A stretch of DNA of 64,000 bases from Bacteroidota bacterium (lineage in GTDB: Bacteria > Bacteroidota > Bacteroidia > Cytophagales > Cytophagaceae). The stretch spans positions 20,808 to 84,807 of the forward strand of contig JAEYZG010000050.1 of NCBI GenBank assembly GCA_023428135.1. The letters run 5' to 3'. Below, one piece after another: positions 33,576 to 42,678 of the stretch. The notes beneath the pieces were generated by a model. The model saw nothing but the letters and a program-made list of their open reading frames with translations, was not told the DNA's origin and did not search any database. Both the position numbers and the translations under genes were made by a program. The number at the start of each line of letters is the position of its first letter. The first letter of the stretch is position 1.

Positions 33576-35860
33576 TATTCAATTACAGCGATTTTTGCTA
33601 CCATTGATTCTTCACCGTTTTCTGAAGAAGAAAATACCAGGTAAGTTCCTGTTTCAGCTTTTTTACCGTTGTAATTTTTCCCGTTCCATGTTGCAGTACC
33701 TCCGGCAGCTTTTGTCTGGAAGATAAGGTTGCCATAAATGTCTGTTATTTTAACATTTGCGTTTTGGGCCAGGCCTGAAATTCCTACAATTCCTGAGAAT
33801 CCTGGAGGAACAGGATTGGGGAAGATTTTTATATCTTGGAACTTATCAGTGCCTTCGGTGGATTCTCCCCGGAAAGAAATGAGCCCTTTGGATGTTGCAA
33901 TGAAAACTTCTCCGGTACTTTCCATAATTGCGACATCATTGATGATGTTAGAAAGTAATGGGCTATTATCAACGGTAAAATGGTGGATTACCTCAAGTCC
34001 AGTTTCACTAAGCAGCCAAAGTCCGTTTTCTGTTCCTATCCATTTTCTGTTTCCACCATCAACGGTAATACATGTAATAGATTCCTGGTAAAGGAGGGGA
34101 TAACCTTCGTATATTGGCTTGACAGCGTCAATATTGGAAGTTGTTAATACTGAAGATGCATTATAGATAATTCCTATACCCTCAGTAGTTCCTATCCACA
34201 TATCTCCTTTTTTGTCTTCAGCCATACTTGTTACTACTTTTTGAGGTAACCCACCTTTCCCTGGAGTATTATCCAGATATCGATAGGTATTGTTTTTATC
34301 ATTAAAAACAATTAGACCACCAAATGCTTTGTCCGGATTCATTCTTATCCATTTCTGGTTATAGCTGTCGATTAATAAATCAATGCCATATCTTATGCCG
34401 TCAATTGGGATTATATAATTCCTCCATACTGAATCTTTGCTAAGTGAGTGAAGCGCATATGAGGTGGAGGATGGCACGTAGCTGTTAAGAATCCACAATG
34501 TTCCATTCTTATCAACCTTTACATCGGTAGTAAGAACAAATGCCCCCTTTTTTCCTTCATAATCGATAAGTGGGGTATTAGTAGGATTGTAAATCGTAGT
34601 CTGATTATTTTTTATTTCTAAAATACCATTTCCATAAGAGGCGAAATACAACTTCCCATTGGCAGGGTTATATCCACTATGAATAATATCTGCAATATTT
34701 GCCATATTTCCTGAGCTGGTCCAGGTGTTATTTTCAAATACGTTGTATTGACCGGGTATGTTGGATTTTAGATAGTTAGAGGTATAGCCTCCACCACAAA
34801 CTACAATTTTATCTCCATAAGCATCAACTTTAAATGCGAAGTCATTTAATGGAGCGTTTAACTGAAAATGTTGGGTAGAGCCATTCTTTACTTTAAACAG
34901 GCCACCGCCTTCCTGGTCTGCCACCCATAAATTGCCAGCCTTGTCAAATGAGGCTTCTTTGGGCCAGTTATAGGGGAAACCTGATTTTATTTCAAAACTT
35001 CCCAAATTTTCAACAATAAGAAGTTGGTCGTTCATGCAGCATAGCAGTTTGTTGTCACTTAGGTTGACAGAGGTAAGACCGCTAGAATATGGTAAGTTTG
35101 TTTTGTGCCATTTAAGGTTTGTATAATTATAAAAGCCATCATTAGGAGATCCTGCTATCATTGTCTCATTCAGATAGTTTATTGTCTTGATAGATGAGGG
35201 AACTCCATCTTGAGATTGAAATATATACCAGTTGGAGTAGTCGAGAAGGTTGATGGTTGTTGAAACGGGTGCAACCATGAGCCCTTTGTCAGTTGCGGCA
35301 TATAAGCTATCCCTATTCTGATCAAGTGAGCTAGAGTACACTTTTAGCGTGTTCCCGTTAGGGCCAATATTGGTATAAGATTCCTTTACTTCTTTTTTCT
35401 TAAGATTTATAATTATTAGCCCAAAATCAGTAGAAAGATATGCAAACTCGTTGTTGAAATTAATATGGTTAATGGCCTTACTTCCAATAATAGTTTTATT
35501 TTTTAGCTCACTCAGATTATAAATTGAACCATCCTTCTCAATAATATCAATATTGGCATCAGCGTAGGTTATGACTGTTTGGCCAGTGTATTCATTATGT
35601 TTGATGCTGGTATAATCAACACCAGTGAGCCCATCAATTTTTGACAAAGGAGAAATACTGTTGTCTGTCTGGTCAATAACCGCCAGACTTCTCGGAGTGG
35701 CAGTGGCGTAAACTTTATTACCTGCTACTGTAAGTCCTGTCCAGGAACTATAAGGTAAATGAGTTCTCCAGCTTCCCAATGGAATGGAGTTTTGAGAGTA
35801 AGAACTTCCTGCTTGTAGTAAAAGACACAGGAAAATTAAAAGTATAGATCTAGATTTCAT
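33575..35860 (-). CDS. porZ: Type IX secretion protein of the PorZ type
   Basis: A 761-residue secreted protein (ATG at 35860; a TTG further upstream adds seven residues without a better signal). After the signal peptide (ILLIFLCLLLQAGSSYSQ) come two propeller-like regions built of short beta motifs typical of two-component-regulator propellers (GSKAINHINFNNEFAYLSTD, GVPSSIKTINYLNETMIAGS, GLPQKVVTSMAEDKKGDMWI, ITCITVDGGNRKWIGTENGL) and a C-terminal type IX sorting domain (FPNPVPPGFSGIVGISG, DIYGNLIFQTKAAGGTATW, NGKKAETGTYLV). This domain order and length match PorZ, a surface component of the T9SS attachment complex that handles anionic lipopolysaccharide in Porphyromonas. recO follows with a one-base overlap. 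Confidence 0.85.
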   Translation of the reverse strand: MKSRSILLIFLCLLLQAGSSYSQNSIPLGSWRTHLPYSSWTGLTVAGNKVYATATPRSLAVIDQTDNSISPLSKIDGLTGVDYTSIKHNEYTGQTVITYADANIDIIEKDGSIYNLSELKNKTIIGSKAINHINFNNEFAYLSTDFGLIIINLKKKEVKESYTNIGPNGNTLKVYSSSLDQNRDSLYAATDKGLMVAPVSTTINLLDYSNWYIFQSQDGVPSSIKTINYLNETMIAGSPNDGFYNYTNLKWHKTNLPYSSGLTSVNLSDNKLLCCMNDQLLIVENLGSFEIKSGFPYNWPKEASFDKAGNLWVADQEGGGLFKVKNGSTQHFQLNAPLNDFAFKVDAYGDKIVVCGGGYTSNYLKSNIPGQYNVFENNTWTSSGNMANIADIIHSGYNPANGKLYFASYGNGILEIKNNQTTIYNPTNTPLIDYEGKKGAFVLTTDVKVDKNGTLWILNSYVPSSTSYALHSLSKDSVWRNYIIPIDGIRYGIDLLIDSYNQKWIRMNPDKAFGGLIVFNDKNNTYRYLDNTPGKGGLPQKVVTSMAEDKKGDMWIGTTEGIGIIYNASSVLTTSNIDAVKPIYEGYPLLYQESITCITVDGGNRKWIGTENGLWLLSETGLEVIHHFTVDNSPLLSNIINDVAIMESTGEVFIATSKGLISFRGESTEGTDKFQDIKIFPNPVPPGFSGIVGISGLAQNANVKITDIYGNLIFQTKAAGGTATWNGKNYNGKKAETGTYLVFSSSENGEESMVAKIAVIE

Positions 35861-35878
35861 AATAAAAAGACACCTGCC

Positions 35879-35886
35879 CAAATATA
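35879..35886 (-). promoter_or_regulatory. Promoter -7 box of porZ-recO
   Basis: On the minus strand TATATTTG is an exact TAnnTTTG match, 18 bases before the porZ ATG. The -33 position lacks TTTG. Confidence 0.45.
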
Positions 35887-36016
35887 ACTTCGAAAAACAT
35901 TAATTATTACATTCACCTAAAAAGGAAAAGTGAATATTTTTTTTCAAATTTGATAAAATCCTGGTTTTATATAAAAAAATAAATCAAAATCCGTTTTATA
36001 AAACAAAGAGTTGAGT

Positions 36017-37075
36017 ATGTCTGTAAGAGTTAATTTACCTAAAAGTGAGTCATATTCAGTGGCATTGGCTGAAAAACTGACTTCTGAATTTTTTTCTAAT
36101 AATTTAACTATTTCCGGCAGCCAGATTGTCCGATTTTGTAAAATAGAACAGGTTAATTTTTTTGTACTAAAAGTTTTAATGGATAAGTGGAAGGAGGAAA
36201 CTACCAAACTTAGAAGTCCATATTTTGATTATGACAATGAGGAAGTTAAAAATGGGGTGGAAGTATTTTTAAATATTCTTTCAAACCACATACTTATAAA
36301 GAAGGAATTTTTCCGCCCTCTGCTCCAAAAAGCCATTTATGAGTCTATTATTTACATCATAAATCCTAAAGAATATATAAAAACAGAGCTCCTTCAATCG
36401 GGACAAAATATTGAAGGGTTAAAGAAGAGTCTTAAATTCTATAAGGTCCACAAAAGATTTTCTGAAAGTATTATTAATAAGGTAAAGCCTGATACACAGG
36501 AAACGGAGTTTAATGAGATCGCAAGCCTCTATTCTGAAAACTCTGATTATTTTGATTCTATCCAGCCAATTCTTGAGCAGTTTTCATCATTGCTCGTAAT
36601 CAATCCTAAAGAGTTTGTTTTAGAAGAACAGGTTACTGCTTTGAAAGTTGAAGAAAGAAAAGAAGGGAGTAGTAGTACTATTAAAAAATCAATGGACATT
36701 CCAACTGGTATGGAAACAGCTTCCAGCCCGTCAAAAGAAAACACAACACTAAATCAGAGTTTTTCACGGTCTCAACTTACTTTGAATGATATGCTTAAGC
36801 AGCAAAATGTATCAGGTACGGGGATGCATGTGAAAAGCAAGATCTTTGATATCAAATCTGCTATTCCACTAAACCAAAAGTTTATTTTTATAAGTGAATT
36901 ATTTGCAGGTCACAGTGGTGAATATGAAGCAGCGCTTACGGAACTAAATAGCTGTTCTGAACTTGAAGAAGCCAAACAATTATTAAAAGATAAATATCTT
37001 CCCAAATGGAAATGGGATTTAAACCGCAAGACTGTTCAGGACTTTTTCGAACTCGTAAGTCGTAAATTCTATTAA
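36017..37075 (+). CDS. Conserved-looking protein of unknown function
   Basis: A 352-residue soluble protein that I do not recognise. The ATG at 36017 is preferred over a TTG six bases upstream. There is no signal peptide or membrane segment. The N-terminal half (to about residue 205) is helical with basic, aromatic patches (SQIVRFCKIEQVNFFVLKVL, FFRPLLQKAIYESIIYII); a Ser/Thr/Lys-rich linker (about 205-255, PTGMETASSPSKENTT) separates it from a C-terminal domain, LFDIK-like KIFDIKSAIPLNQKFIFISE, EYEAALTELNSCSELEEAKQ and WKWDLNRKTVQDFFELVSRK. The stop overlaps the convergent rodA by four bases. Adjacent to the rod-shape operon, but opposite strand, so a functional link is only conjecture. Confidence 0.75.
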   Translation: MSVRVNLPKSESYSVALAEKLTSEFFSNNLTISGSQIVRFCKIEQVNFFVLKVLMDKWKEETTKLRSPYFDYDNEEVKNGVEVFLNILSNHILIKKEFFRPLLQKAIYESIIYIINPKEYIKTELLQSGQNIEGLKKSLKFYKVHKRFSESIINKVKPDTQETEFNEIASLYSENSDYFDSIQPILEQFSSLLVINPKEFVLEEQVTALKVEERKEGSSSTIKKSMDIPTGMETASSPSKENTTLNQSFSRSQLTLNDMLKQQNVSGTGMHVKSKIFDIKSAIPLNQKFIFISELFAGHSGEYEAALTELNSCSELEEAKQLLKDKYLPKWKWDLNRKTVQDFFELVSRKFY

Positions 37076-38370
37076 TGACTTAATAGTTGTCTTCTGTGAG
37101 CATCAAGTTTTAGGAATATAAATAGCAGGATTGTAAATGACCATAGTGATGATCCGCCATAGCTGAAGAATGGCAAAGGAATACCAATAACAGGGAAAAT
37201 CCCGATAGTCATTCCTATATTTACCATAAAGTGGAAGAAAATGATGCATGCAACAGAATATCCATAAATTCTTGCGAATTTATCCTTTTGTCGCTCTGCA
37301 AGATAAATGAGGCGCATCATAAAAAGAACATACATTACAATAAGGATAGTACTCCCAAGCCAGCCATGTTCTTCTCCGATAGTACAAAAGATAAAGTCAG
37401 TACTTTGTTCTGGCACAAAGTCAAATTTAGTTTGTGTACCTTCCAGAAAACCTTTCCCAAGAAATTCGCCCGAGCCAATTGCAATTTTTGACTGAGTAAC
37501 ATTATAGCCTGCCCCGAGCGGATCTATATCAGGATTTACCAGAACGAGAATTCTCTTTTTTTGGTGGTCCTGTAAAACTTTGTTTACAAAGAAGTCTACA
37601 CTGAATGCAGTTGCAATACATATAATGCAGCCTGCCAGCACAAAAGAAGATCTGATTACTAATGTCCGGACTCTGGTACTTTTCTTTCTTGAAGTGATAA
37701 TATAGATAAGGGAGAGAATACCTAGTCCGACTACAATCTGAGCGATGGAGATAGGAGGAATTATAAGTGCCAGAATAAATAGAATAACACTGACAAGACC
37801 AAGTATAAGTATGATTGGAGATAGTCCTTCTCTATATAGGACAAGAATAAATGCGCTGAAAACCAGTACAGATCCTGTCTCATTCTGCAGTAATATACAT
37901 ATCGCTGGTAGTCCTATAATCAGGGCGCAGACTAGTTTAGTCTGCAGCTTTTCAAATTTAATATTGATTTTCCCTAAATAGGTAGCAAGTGCAAGAGCAG
38001 TTATAAACTTGGCAAACTCGGCCGGCTGAATTCTGAATGAGCCTATTTCAAACCAGGACCTGGAGCCTTTTGCTTCTGTTCCAAGGAATATAGTGGCGAT
38101 CAGTAATAAGATCATCAACCCGTACATAATGTATGCAAAGGTGTTGTAAAACTTATAGTCAATTACAAGAATTAGTATAATAAGGACTATAGATGTACCA
38201 ATCCAAACCAACTGTTTCCCTGAGTTTAAAGAAAAGTCAAATATATTCTGATGTGCTTCCGCATCATATACTGCCGCGAACACATTCAGCCAGCCTGCAA
38301 CCACGAAAAAGGCATAGAACCCTACGGTGAGCCAATCTATATTTTTGGATAAATTATCATCTTGACGCAT
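37072..38370 (-). CDS. rodA: Rod-shape determining peptidoglycan glycosyltransferase RodA
   Basis: RodA is the SEDS-family polymerase that makes glycan strands for the elongasome, paired with PBP2. The 432-residue membrane protein has about ten membrane segments and the family signatures RSWFEIGSFRIQPAEFAKF, ATYLGKIN, QNETGSVLVFSAFI, GAGYNVTQSKIAIGSGEFLGKG and GIPLPFFSYGGSSLWSF. It is the last gene of the mreB-mreC-mreD-mrdA-rodA group, starting one base after mrdA ends. The 3' end overlaps by four bases with the convergent gene of unknown function. Confidence 0.95.
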   Translation of the reverse strand: MRQDDNLSKNIDWLTVGFYAFFVVAGWLNVFAAVYDAEAHQNIFDFSLNSGKQLVWIGTSIVLIILILVIDYKFYNTFAYIMYGLMILLLIATIFLGTEAKGSRSWFEIGSFRIQPAEFAKFITALALATYLGKINIKFEKLQTKLVCALIIGLPAICILLQNETGSVLVFSAFILVLYREGLSPIILILGLVSVILFILALIIPPISIAQIVVGLGILSLIYIITSRKKSTRVRTLVIRSSFVLAGCIICIATAFSVDFFVNKVLQDHQKKRILVLVNPDIDPLGAGYNVTQSKIAIGSGEFLGKGFLEGTQTKFDFVPEQSTDFIFCTIGEEHGWLGSTILIVMYVLFMMRLIYLAERQKDKFARIYGYSVACIIFFHFMVNIGMTIGIFPVIGIPLPFFSYGGSSLWSFTILLFIFLKLDAHRRQLLSH

Positions 38371-38371
38371 A

Positions 38372-40204
38372 TTATTTTTTCAAAGCTGTCTTCTTCCTAT
38401 GGATAAAATCTTTTTCCAGGATGTATTTTTCAATATGTGGTTTAGTGATGGTATCGTTTAGGTATTTTTCCATCATTAATCTAGCAATAGGTGCCGCAGT
38501 CATCGCTCCGAAACCCGCATTTTCAACGAATACTGCAATAGCAATTTTGGGATCATCTTTAGGTGCAAATGTAATATATACAGAATGGTCTTTCCCGTGA
38601 GGATTTTCAACTGTTCCCGTTTTACCACAGACCTTTATCCCGTCGATTCTATTAAAGATTGACGCAGTTCCTGCGCTCACAACCATTTCCATAGCGTCTA
38701 TTACTACCGGGTAATATTTTTTATCAACTTTTGCGTAATGTTTTTCCTTGTATTGCTCCGGAACCTCCTTATTTTTTCCAATATATTTCACAAAATGTGG
38801 AGCATAGTAAAACCCTTGATTGGCAATTGTAGCTGCCATATTAGCCATTTGAATCGGTACAATCATTACCTCTCCCTGGCCAATATCAAGTGATCGTATC
38901 GTCGAATGTTTCCAGCCATTATAACCATACCATTTGTCATAAAATTCTGGAGAGGGAATATAGCCTGCTTTCATATTAGGTAAGTCTACACCTAGTTTAT
39001 GACCAAAACCGTATGACATGATTAAATCTCTCCACTGTATATAGCCTATTCTGGTATCCTTAAATTTATTTTCATTTTTCCCTTGTTGAATCATGTTTCT
39101 GAATGCCATATAATAATATGGATTGCATGACCATTGGAGTGATCCAAGAAGATTTTGCGGGGATGGGTGGTTGTGGCAATTTGGTCCCCATGATCTGTTA
39201 CAGGCAAACGTAGTATGGGGCGTTAAAATTCCCATTTGTTGTCCTACAAGCGCTTGAACTATCTTAAATATTGACCCTGGAGGGTACATTGCCATTAAAG
39301 GTCTGTTAAATAAAGGTTTTAAACTATCCCTCTCCAGTTTTTTGTAATTTTCAGAAAAGTGTCTGCCTGTCAATATATTAGGGTCATAAGAAGGGCTGGA
39401 AACAAAGGCAAGGATTTCTCCTGTCCCCGGTTCTATTGCTACTACACTGCCAATTTTATTTTCCATTAACCTTTCTCCGTACTGTTGAAGCTCCAGGTCA
39501 ATGCTTGTATAAAGGTTTTCCCCAGGCACTGAAATGGTATCATAAATTCCATCTCTGAAAGAACCTTTTTCAACGCCTCTAACATTAACCATCATGTATT
39601 TTACACCTCTTTGACCTCTTAACAGTTCTTCATAATTAGCTTCGAGGCCAGAGATACCAATGTAATCTCCCTGGAGGTAATACTTATTCTCTTGTTTTTC
39701 CAGTTGTTTTTTTGAAATTTCTCCAATGTACCCTAATGCATTGGCAAGACTATGGTGAGGGTAGGAGCGAATGGTTCTTGCCTGAGGGTAAAATCCTGGA
39801 TAATCAATCAGCAAGTCCTGCACCTTGGCAAAATCGGCGATAGAAAGTTGTTTTAGAAAAGCAGTTGGTTTTACTGTTGAATAATCCCTTGCTTCTTTGA
39901 TTTTTTTAACAAATTCTTCCTTGGTGATTCCAAATAGTTTGCAAAAGGTAAGCGTATCCTTTATTTGTACTTCCTTTGGCACAACCATTAAGTCAAATAC
40001 AGGGGTGTTGAATACAAGTATCTTTCCTTTTCGGTCATAGATCAGACCACGATAAGGATACTCGATTATGCGGCGCATGACATTGTTCTGGGCTTCAAAT
40101 TTATATCTTGAATCCAGTACCTGAATAAAAAACAGTCTTACAATAAAAACTGCTCCAGTCAATATGAAAATCAACTGAACAATATTTTTTCTATCTCTGA
40201 ACAT
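38372..40204 (-). CDS. mrdA: Penicillin-binding protein 2
   Basis: PBP2 is the transpeptidase of the elongasome. The 610-residue bitopic protein has an N-terminal membrane segment (IVQLIFILTGAVFIVRLFFI), the pedestal and dimerisation domain (YRGLIYDRKGKILVFNTPVF, GISGLEANYEELLRGQRG), and the transpeptidase domain with SIFK (PPGSIFKIVQALVG, Ser nucleophile), SxN as SCN in LQWSCNPYYY and KTG in VCGKTGTVENPHG. All three motifs are intact. It starts one base after mreD ends and is followed by rodA, its SEDS partner. Confidence 0.96.
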   Translation of the reverse strand: MFRDRKNIVQLIFILTGAVFIVRLFFIQVLDSRYKFEAQNNVMRRIIEYPYRGLIYDRKGKILVFNTPVFDLMVVPKEVQIKDTLTFCKLFGITKEEFVKKIKEARDYSTVKPTAFLKQLSIADFAKVQDLLIDYPGFYPQARTIRSYPHHSLANALGYIGEISKKQLEKQENKYYLQGDYIGISGLEANYEELLRGQRGVKYMMVNVRGVEKGSFRDGIYDTISVPGENLYTSIDLELQQYGERLMENKIGSVVAIEPGTGEILAFVSSPSYDPNILTGRHFSENYKKLERDSLKPLFNRPLMAMYPPGSIFKIVQALVGQQMGILTPHTTFACNRSWGPNCHNHPSPQNLLGSLQWSCNPYYYMAFRNMIQQGKNENKFKDTRIGYIQWRDLIMSYGFGHKLGVDLPNMKAGYIPSPEFYDKWYGYNGWKHSTIRSLDIGQGEVMIVPIQMANMAATIANQGFYYAPHFVKYIGKNKEVPEQYKEKHYAKVDKKYYPVVIDAMEMVVSAGTASIFNRIDGIKVCGKTGTVENPHGKDHSVYITFAPKDDPKIAIAVFVENAGFGAMTAAPIARLMMEKYLNDTITKPHIEKYILEKDFIHRKKTALKK

Positions 40205-40720
40205 TTATCGTTTGCGGGAGAAAAGCAGAAACTGTAGCAGGGTGAAAACCCCGAAGGTAAATATTGAGCTTAATACAATTTTGCCTATGGCCTGAAAAAA
40301 GACATTAAGTCCCCAGGCTTCAATGGCAAAAAGAAGCGTATGATGAATAAATATGAGCACCGCAGCGTAAGAGGCAAACCATTGGAAACCAAGGGACTGG
40401 ATGGATATTTCCATGGTAGCATCGTAACCACCTCTAGGGGTGAGCACATTTATTACATATGGTCGAATATAAGCTATGAAAACACAGGCTGCCATATGCA
40501 TCCCTATGGTATCATAGAATATATCAATTGTAAAACCGAATACCATGGCTATAATCATGGTGAGCATATGCGGAATCTCGTATGGCAGCATAAGTATAAA
40601 GCCAATATAGATATAGCAAAATGCCATATTGAAGAAGGCAAAATTTCTGAATATCAAAATTTGTAATACCCAAAACAGGATAATCAGAAGTATGGGCATT
40701 ATGATTGATCTGCTTCTCAT
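40205..40720 (-). CDS. mreD: Rod-shape determining protein MreD
   Basis: A 171-residue inner-membrane protein with about five hydrophobic segments; MreD links MreC to the peptidoglycan enzymes. Sequence conservation in this family is low, so the call rests on length, membrane pattern (IIMPILLIILFWVLQILIFR, FILMLPYEIPHMLTMIIAMV, GFTIDIFYDTIGMHMAACVF) and the position between mreC and mrdA. The start overlaps mreC by four bases (ATGA type). Confidence 0.88.
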   Translation of the reverse strand: MRSRSIIMPILLIILFWVLQILIFRNFAFFNMAFCYIYIGFILMLPYEIPHMLTMIIAMVFGFTIDIFYDTIGMHMAACVFIAYIRPYVINVLTPRGGYDATMEISIQSLGFQWFASYAAVLIFIHHTLLFAIEAWGLNVFFQAIGKIVLSSIFTFGVFTLLQFLLFSRKR

Positions 40721-41556
40721 TCGTCAGATGAATAATTGTTCTGGTTTTCCAGTGAATCTTTTTCGGCTTTAAGATAATTTTCGATAATATATACGTATTT
40801 CAGGGTCGTAAAGTCAGTCGCCAGTTTAACATTGATTTTGTAAAATGGTTTTCCCTGATCTATTTTGAAATGTTGAATTCTTCCTATTAAAGCTCCTGGA
40901 GGAAACAGAGTATTGTAGCCTGATGTAACTACACTGTCTCCAATTTGGAAATGGTGATGTCTTCCCACATACTGAAGATCTGCTACAGCAGGGTCAATTC
41001 CTTGCCATTTCACAATTCCATCAATATCTCCATCTGCGATTTTTGCCGAAACACTCCATTTCTCATGTAACAACGATATAATTGTTGAGAAATTTTCGGA
41101 GCAAGATTTAACTTTTCCGACAATTCCATCCTGAGCTATAACCCCCATACCAGGCTTGATTCCGTCGAGACTTCCCTTGTCTACTGTAATATAATTGGTA
41201 AAACGGCTGGTGGAATTATTTACTACTTTGGCAGGGATGTAATTGTATTGGTTGGCTTTTAAAAATTCTGACTTATTACCAATGATAAAATCCTTTTTTT
41301 GATACTCTTTGGTAAGTAGCCGCTGCAGTCTTGCATTTTCTCCTGCAAGCTGAGTGTTTACATCCTTCAGGTTAAAATACTCAGTTACGTTGTTGGTAGT
41401 CTGAAGAATTTCACCAACAACGTAGTTTGAAGTATTAAAATAGGATGCGCTTTGATAACTGTTGTTTCTGATTATCAGCCATACGCATATAGCTTCGAGA
41501 ATCAGAAAAAAAAGAAATGCCTTATATTGGTATAAAAAATGAAATAACCTGTGCAT
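40717..41556 (-). CDS. mreC: Rod-shape determining protein MreC
   Basis: MreC is the periplasmic scaffold of the elongasome. The 279-residue protein has one N-terminal membrane segment (residues 13-30), a coiled coil (NVTEYFNLKDVNTQLAGENA, about 55-80) and the two-barrel domain with YIPAKVVNNSTSRFTNYITV, DKGSLDGIKPGMGVI, the signature GIVGKVKSCSENFSTI and GDSVVTSGYNTLFPPG. Normal length and order. Confidence 0.94.
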   Translation of the reverse strand: MHRLFHFLYQYKAFLFFLILEAICVWLIIRNNSYQSASYFNTSNYVVGEILQTTNNVTEYFNLKDVNTQLAGENARLQRLLTKEYQKKDFIIGNKSEFLKANQYNYIPAKVVNNSTSRFTNYITVDKGSLDGIKPGMGVIAQDGIVGKVKSCSENFSTIISLLHEKWSVSAKIADGDIDGIVKWQGIDPAVADLQYVGRHHHFQIGDSVVTSGYNTLFPPGALIGRIQHFKIDQGKPFYKINVKLATDFTTLKYVYIIENYLKAEKDSLENQNNYSSDE

Positions 41557-41563
41557 TTAAATT

Positions 41564-42589
41564 TTAAGTCATCAATACTGCTCTGTATTTATCAAATTCT
41601 TTTATGGCCATTCCGGTCCCTCTTACTACAGCGCGAAGTGGATCTTCAGCTACGTGTATCGGAAGTTTGGTTTTCATTGCCAATCTCTTATCAAGTCCTC
41701 TAAGAAGAGCCCCTCCTCCTGTAAGGTGAATGCCATTATCATAGATATCAGCACTGAGCTCAGGTGGAGAAATCTCAAGAGCTTTCAGCACAGCTTCCTC
41801 AATTTTTGAAACTGATTTATCAAGTGCAAAAGCAATTTCTGAATAAGTTACTTTTATGATTTTCGGAATACCGGTCATCAGGTCTCTTCCTCTGATTTCA
41901 TAGTCTTCCGGAGGATTGTCAAGCTCAGTCAATGCTGAACCAACTTCGATTTTTACTCTTTCTGCAGATCTTTCACCAATCAGCAAGTTGTGCTGTCTTC
42001 TCATATAGTCAAGGATGTCTTTGTTGAAGACATCACCTGCCACTCTAATAGACTGTTCGCAAACAATACCTGAAAGTGCAATTACTGCAATCTCTGTTGT
42101 TCCACCTCCGATATCAACAATCATAGAACCGACAGGTTGTTCAATGTCGATTCCAAGACCAATAGCAGCAGCTATTGGCTCGTGTATCATATAAACTTCT
42201 TTTGCGCCTGCATGTTCTGCAGAGTCACGTACGGCTCTTTTTTCTACCTCTGTGATTCCAGAAGGGATACAAATGACCATCCTGTGAGATGCACCGAAGA
42301 ACCTTTTTCCTCCATCAATTAACTTAATCAGGCCTCTGATCATGTGCTCAGCAGCATGAAAGTCGGCAATTACACCGTCTTTTAGAGGTCTGATGGTTTT
42401 GATGTTTTCATGAGTCTTCTCATGCATTTGCATTGCTTCCCGGCCAATGGCTCTTACCTTACCTGTAATCTTGTCAAGGGCAATGATTGATGGTTCATCA
42501 ACCACAATTTTATCCTTATAGATGATCAAGGTATTTGCTGTTCCCAGGTCAATTGCGATATCACTGGTGAAAAAATCAAATAATCCCAT
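41564..42589 (-). CDS. mreB: Rod-shape determining actin homologue MreB
   Basis: MreB forms membrane-associated filaments that direct elongation of the cell wall. The 341-residue protein shows the actin-fold phosphate loops DLGTANTLIIYKDKIVVDEP and IVDIGGGTTEIAVIALSG, PSGITEVEKRAVRDSAEHAG, MIHEPIAAAIGLG and the adenosine motif HLTGGGALLRGLDK. It opens the minus-strand mreBCD-mrdA-rodA group. purH lies 89 bases upstream. The presence of the full set predicts rod-shaped cells at some stage. Confidence 0.97.
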   Translation of the reverse strand: MGLFDFFTSDIAIDLGTANTLIIYKDKIVVDEPSIIALDKITGKVRAIGREAMQMHEKTHENIKTIRPLKDGVIADFHAAEHMIRGLIKLIDGGKRFFGASHRMVICIPSGITEVEKRAVRDSAEHAGAKEVYMIHEPIAAAIGLGIDIEQPVGSMIVDIGGGTTEIAVIALSGIVCEQSIRVAGDVFNKDILDYMRRQHNLLIGERSAERVKIEVGSALTELDNPPEDYEIRGRDLMTGIPKIIKVTYSEIAFALDKSVSKIEEAVLKALEISPPELSADIYDNGIHLTGGGALLRGLDKRLAMKTKLPIHVAEDPLRAVVRGTGMAIKEFDKYRAVLMT

Positions 42590-42678
42590 GCTTATTAAAA
42601 ATCCTGATTTAAACTAATCCTTTTAATACTGTGAAATTTACAAATTTGTTTTTAAATCAAAAGAAATTATACTCATTT

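Noticed and set aside
33738..34091. 117-residue plus-strand frame opposite porZ
   Set aside because: No motif; Ser/Pro-rich composition from antisense reading of propeller sequence.
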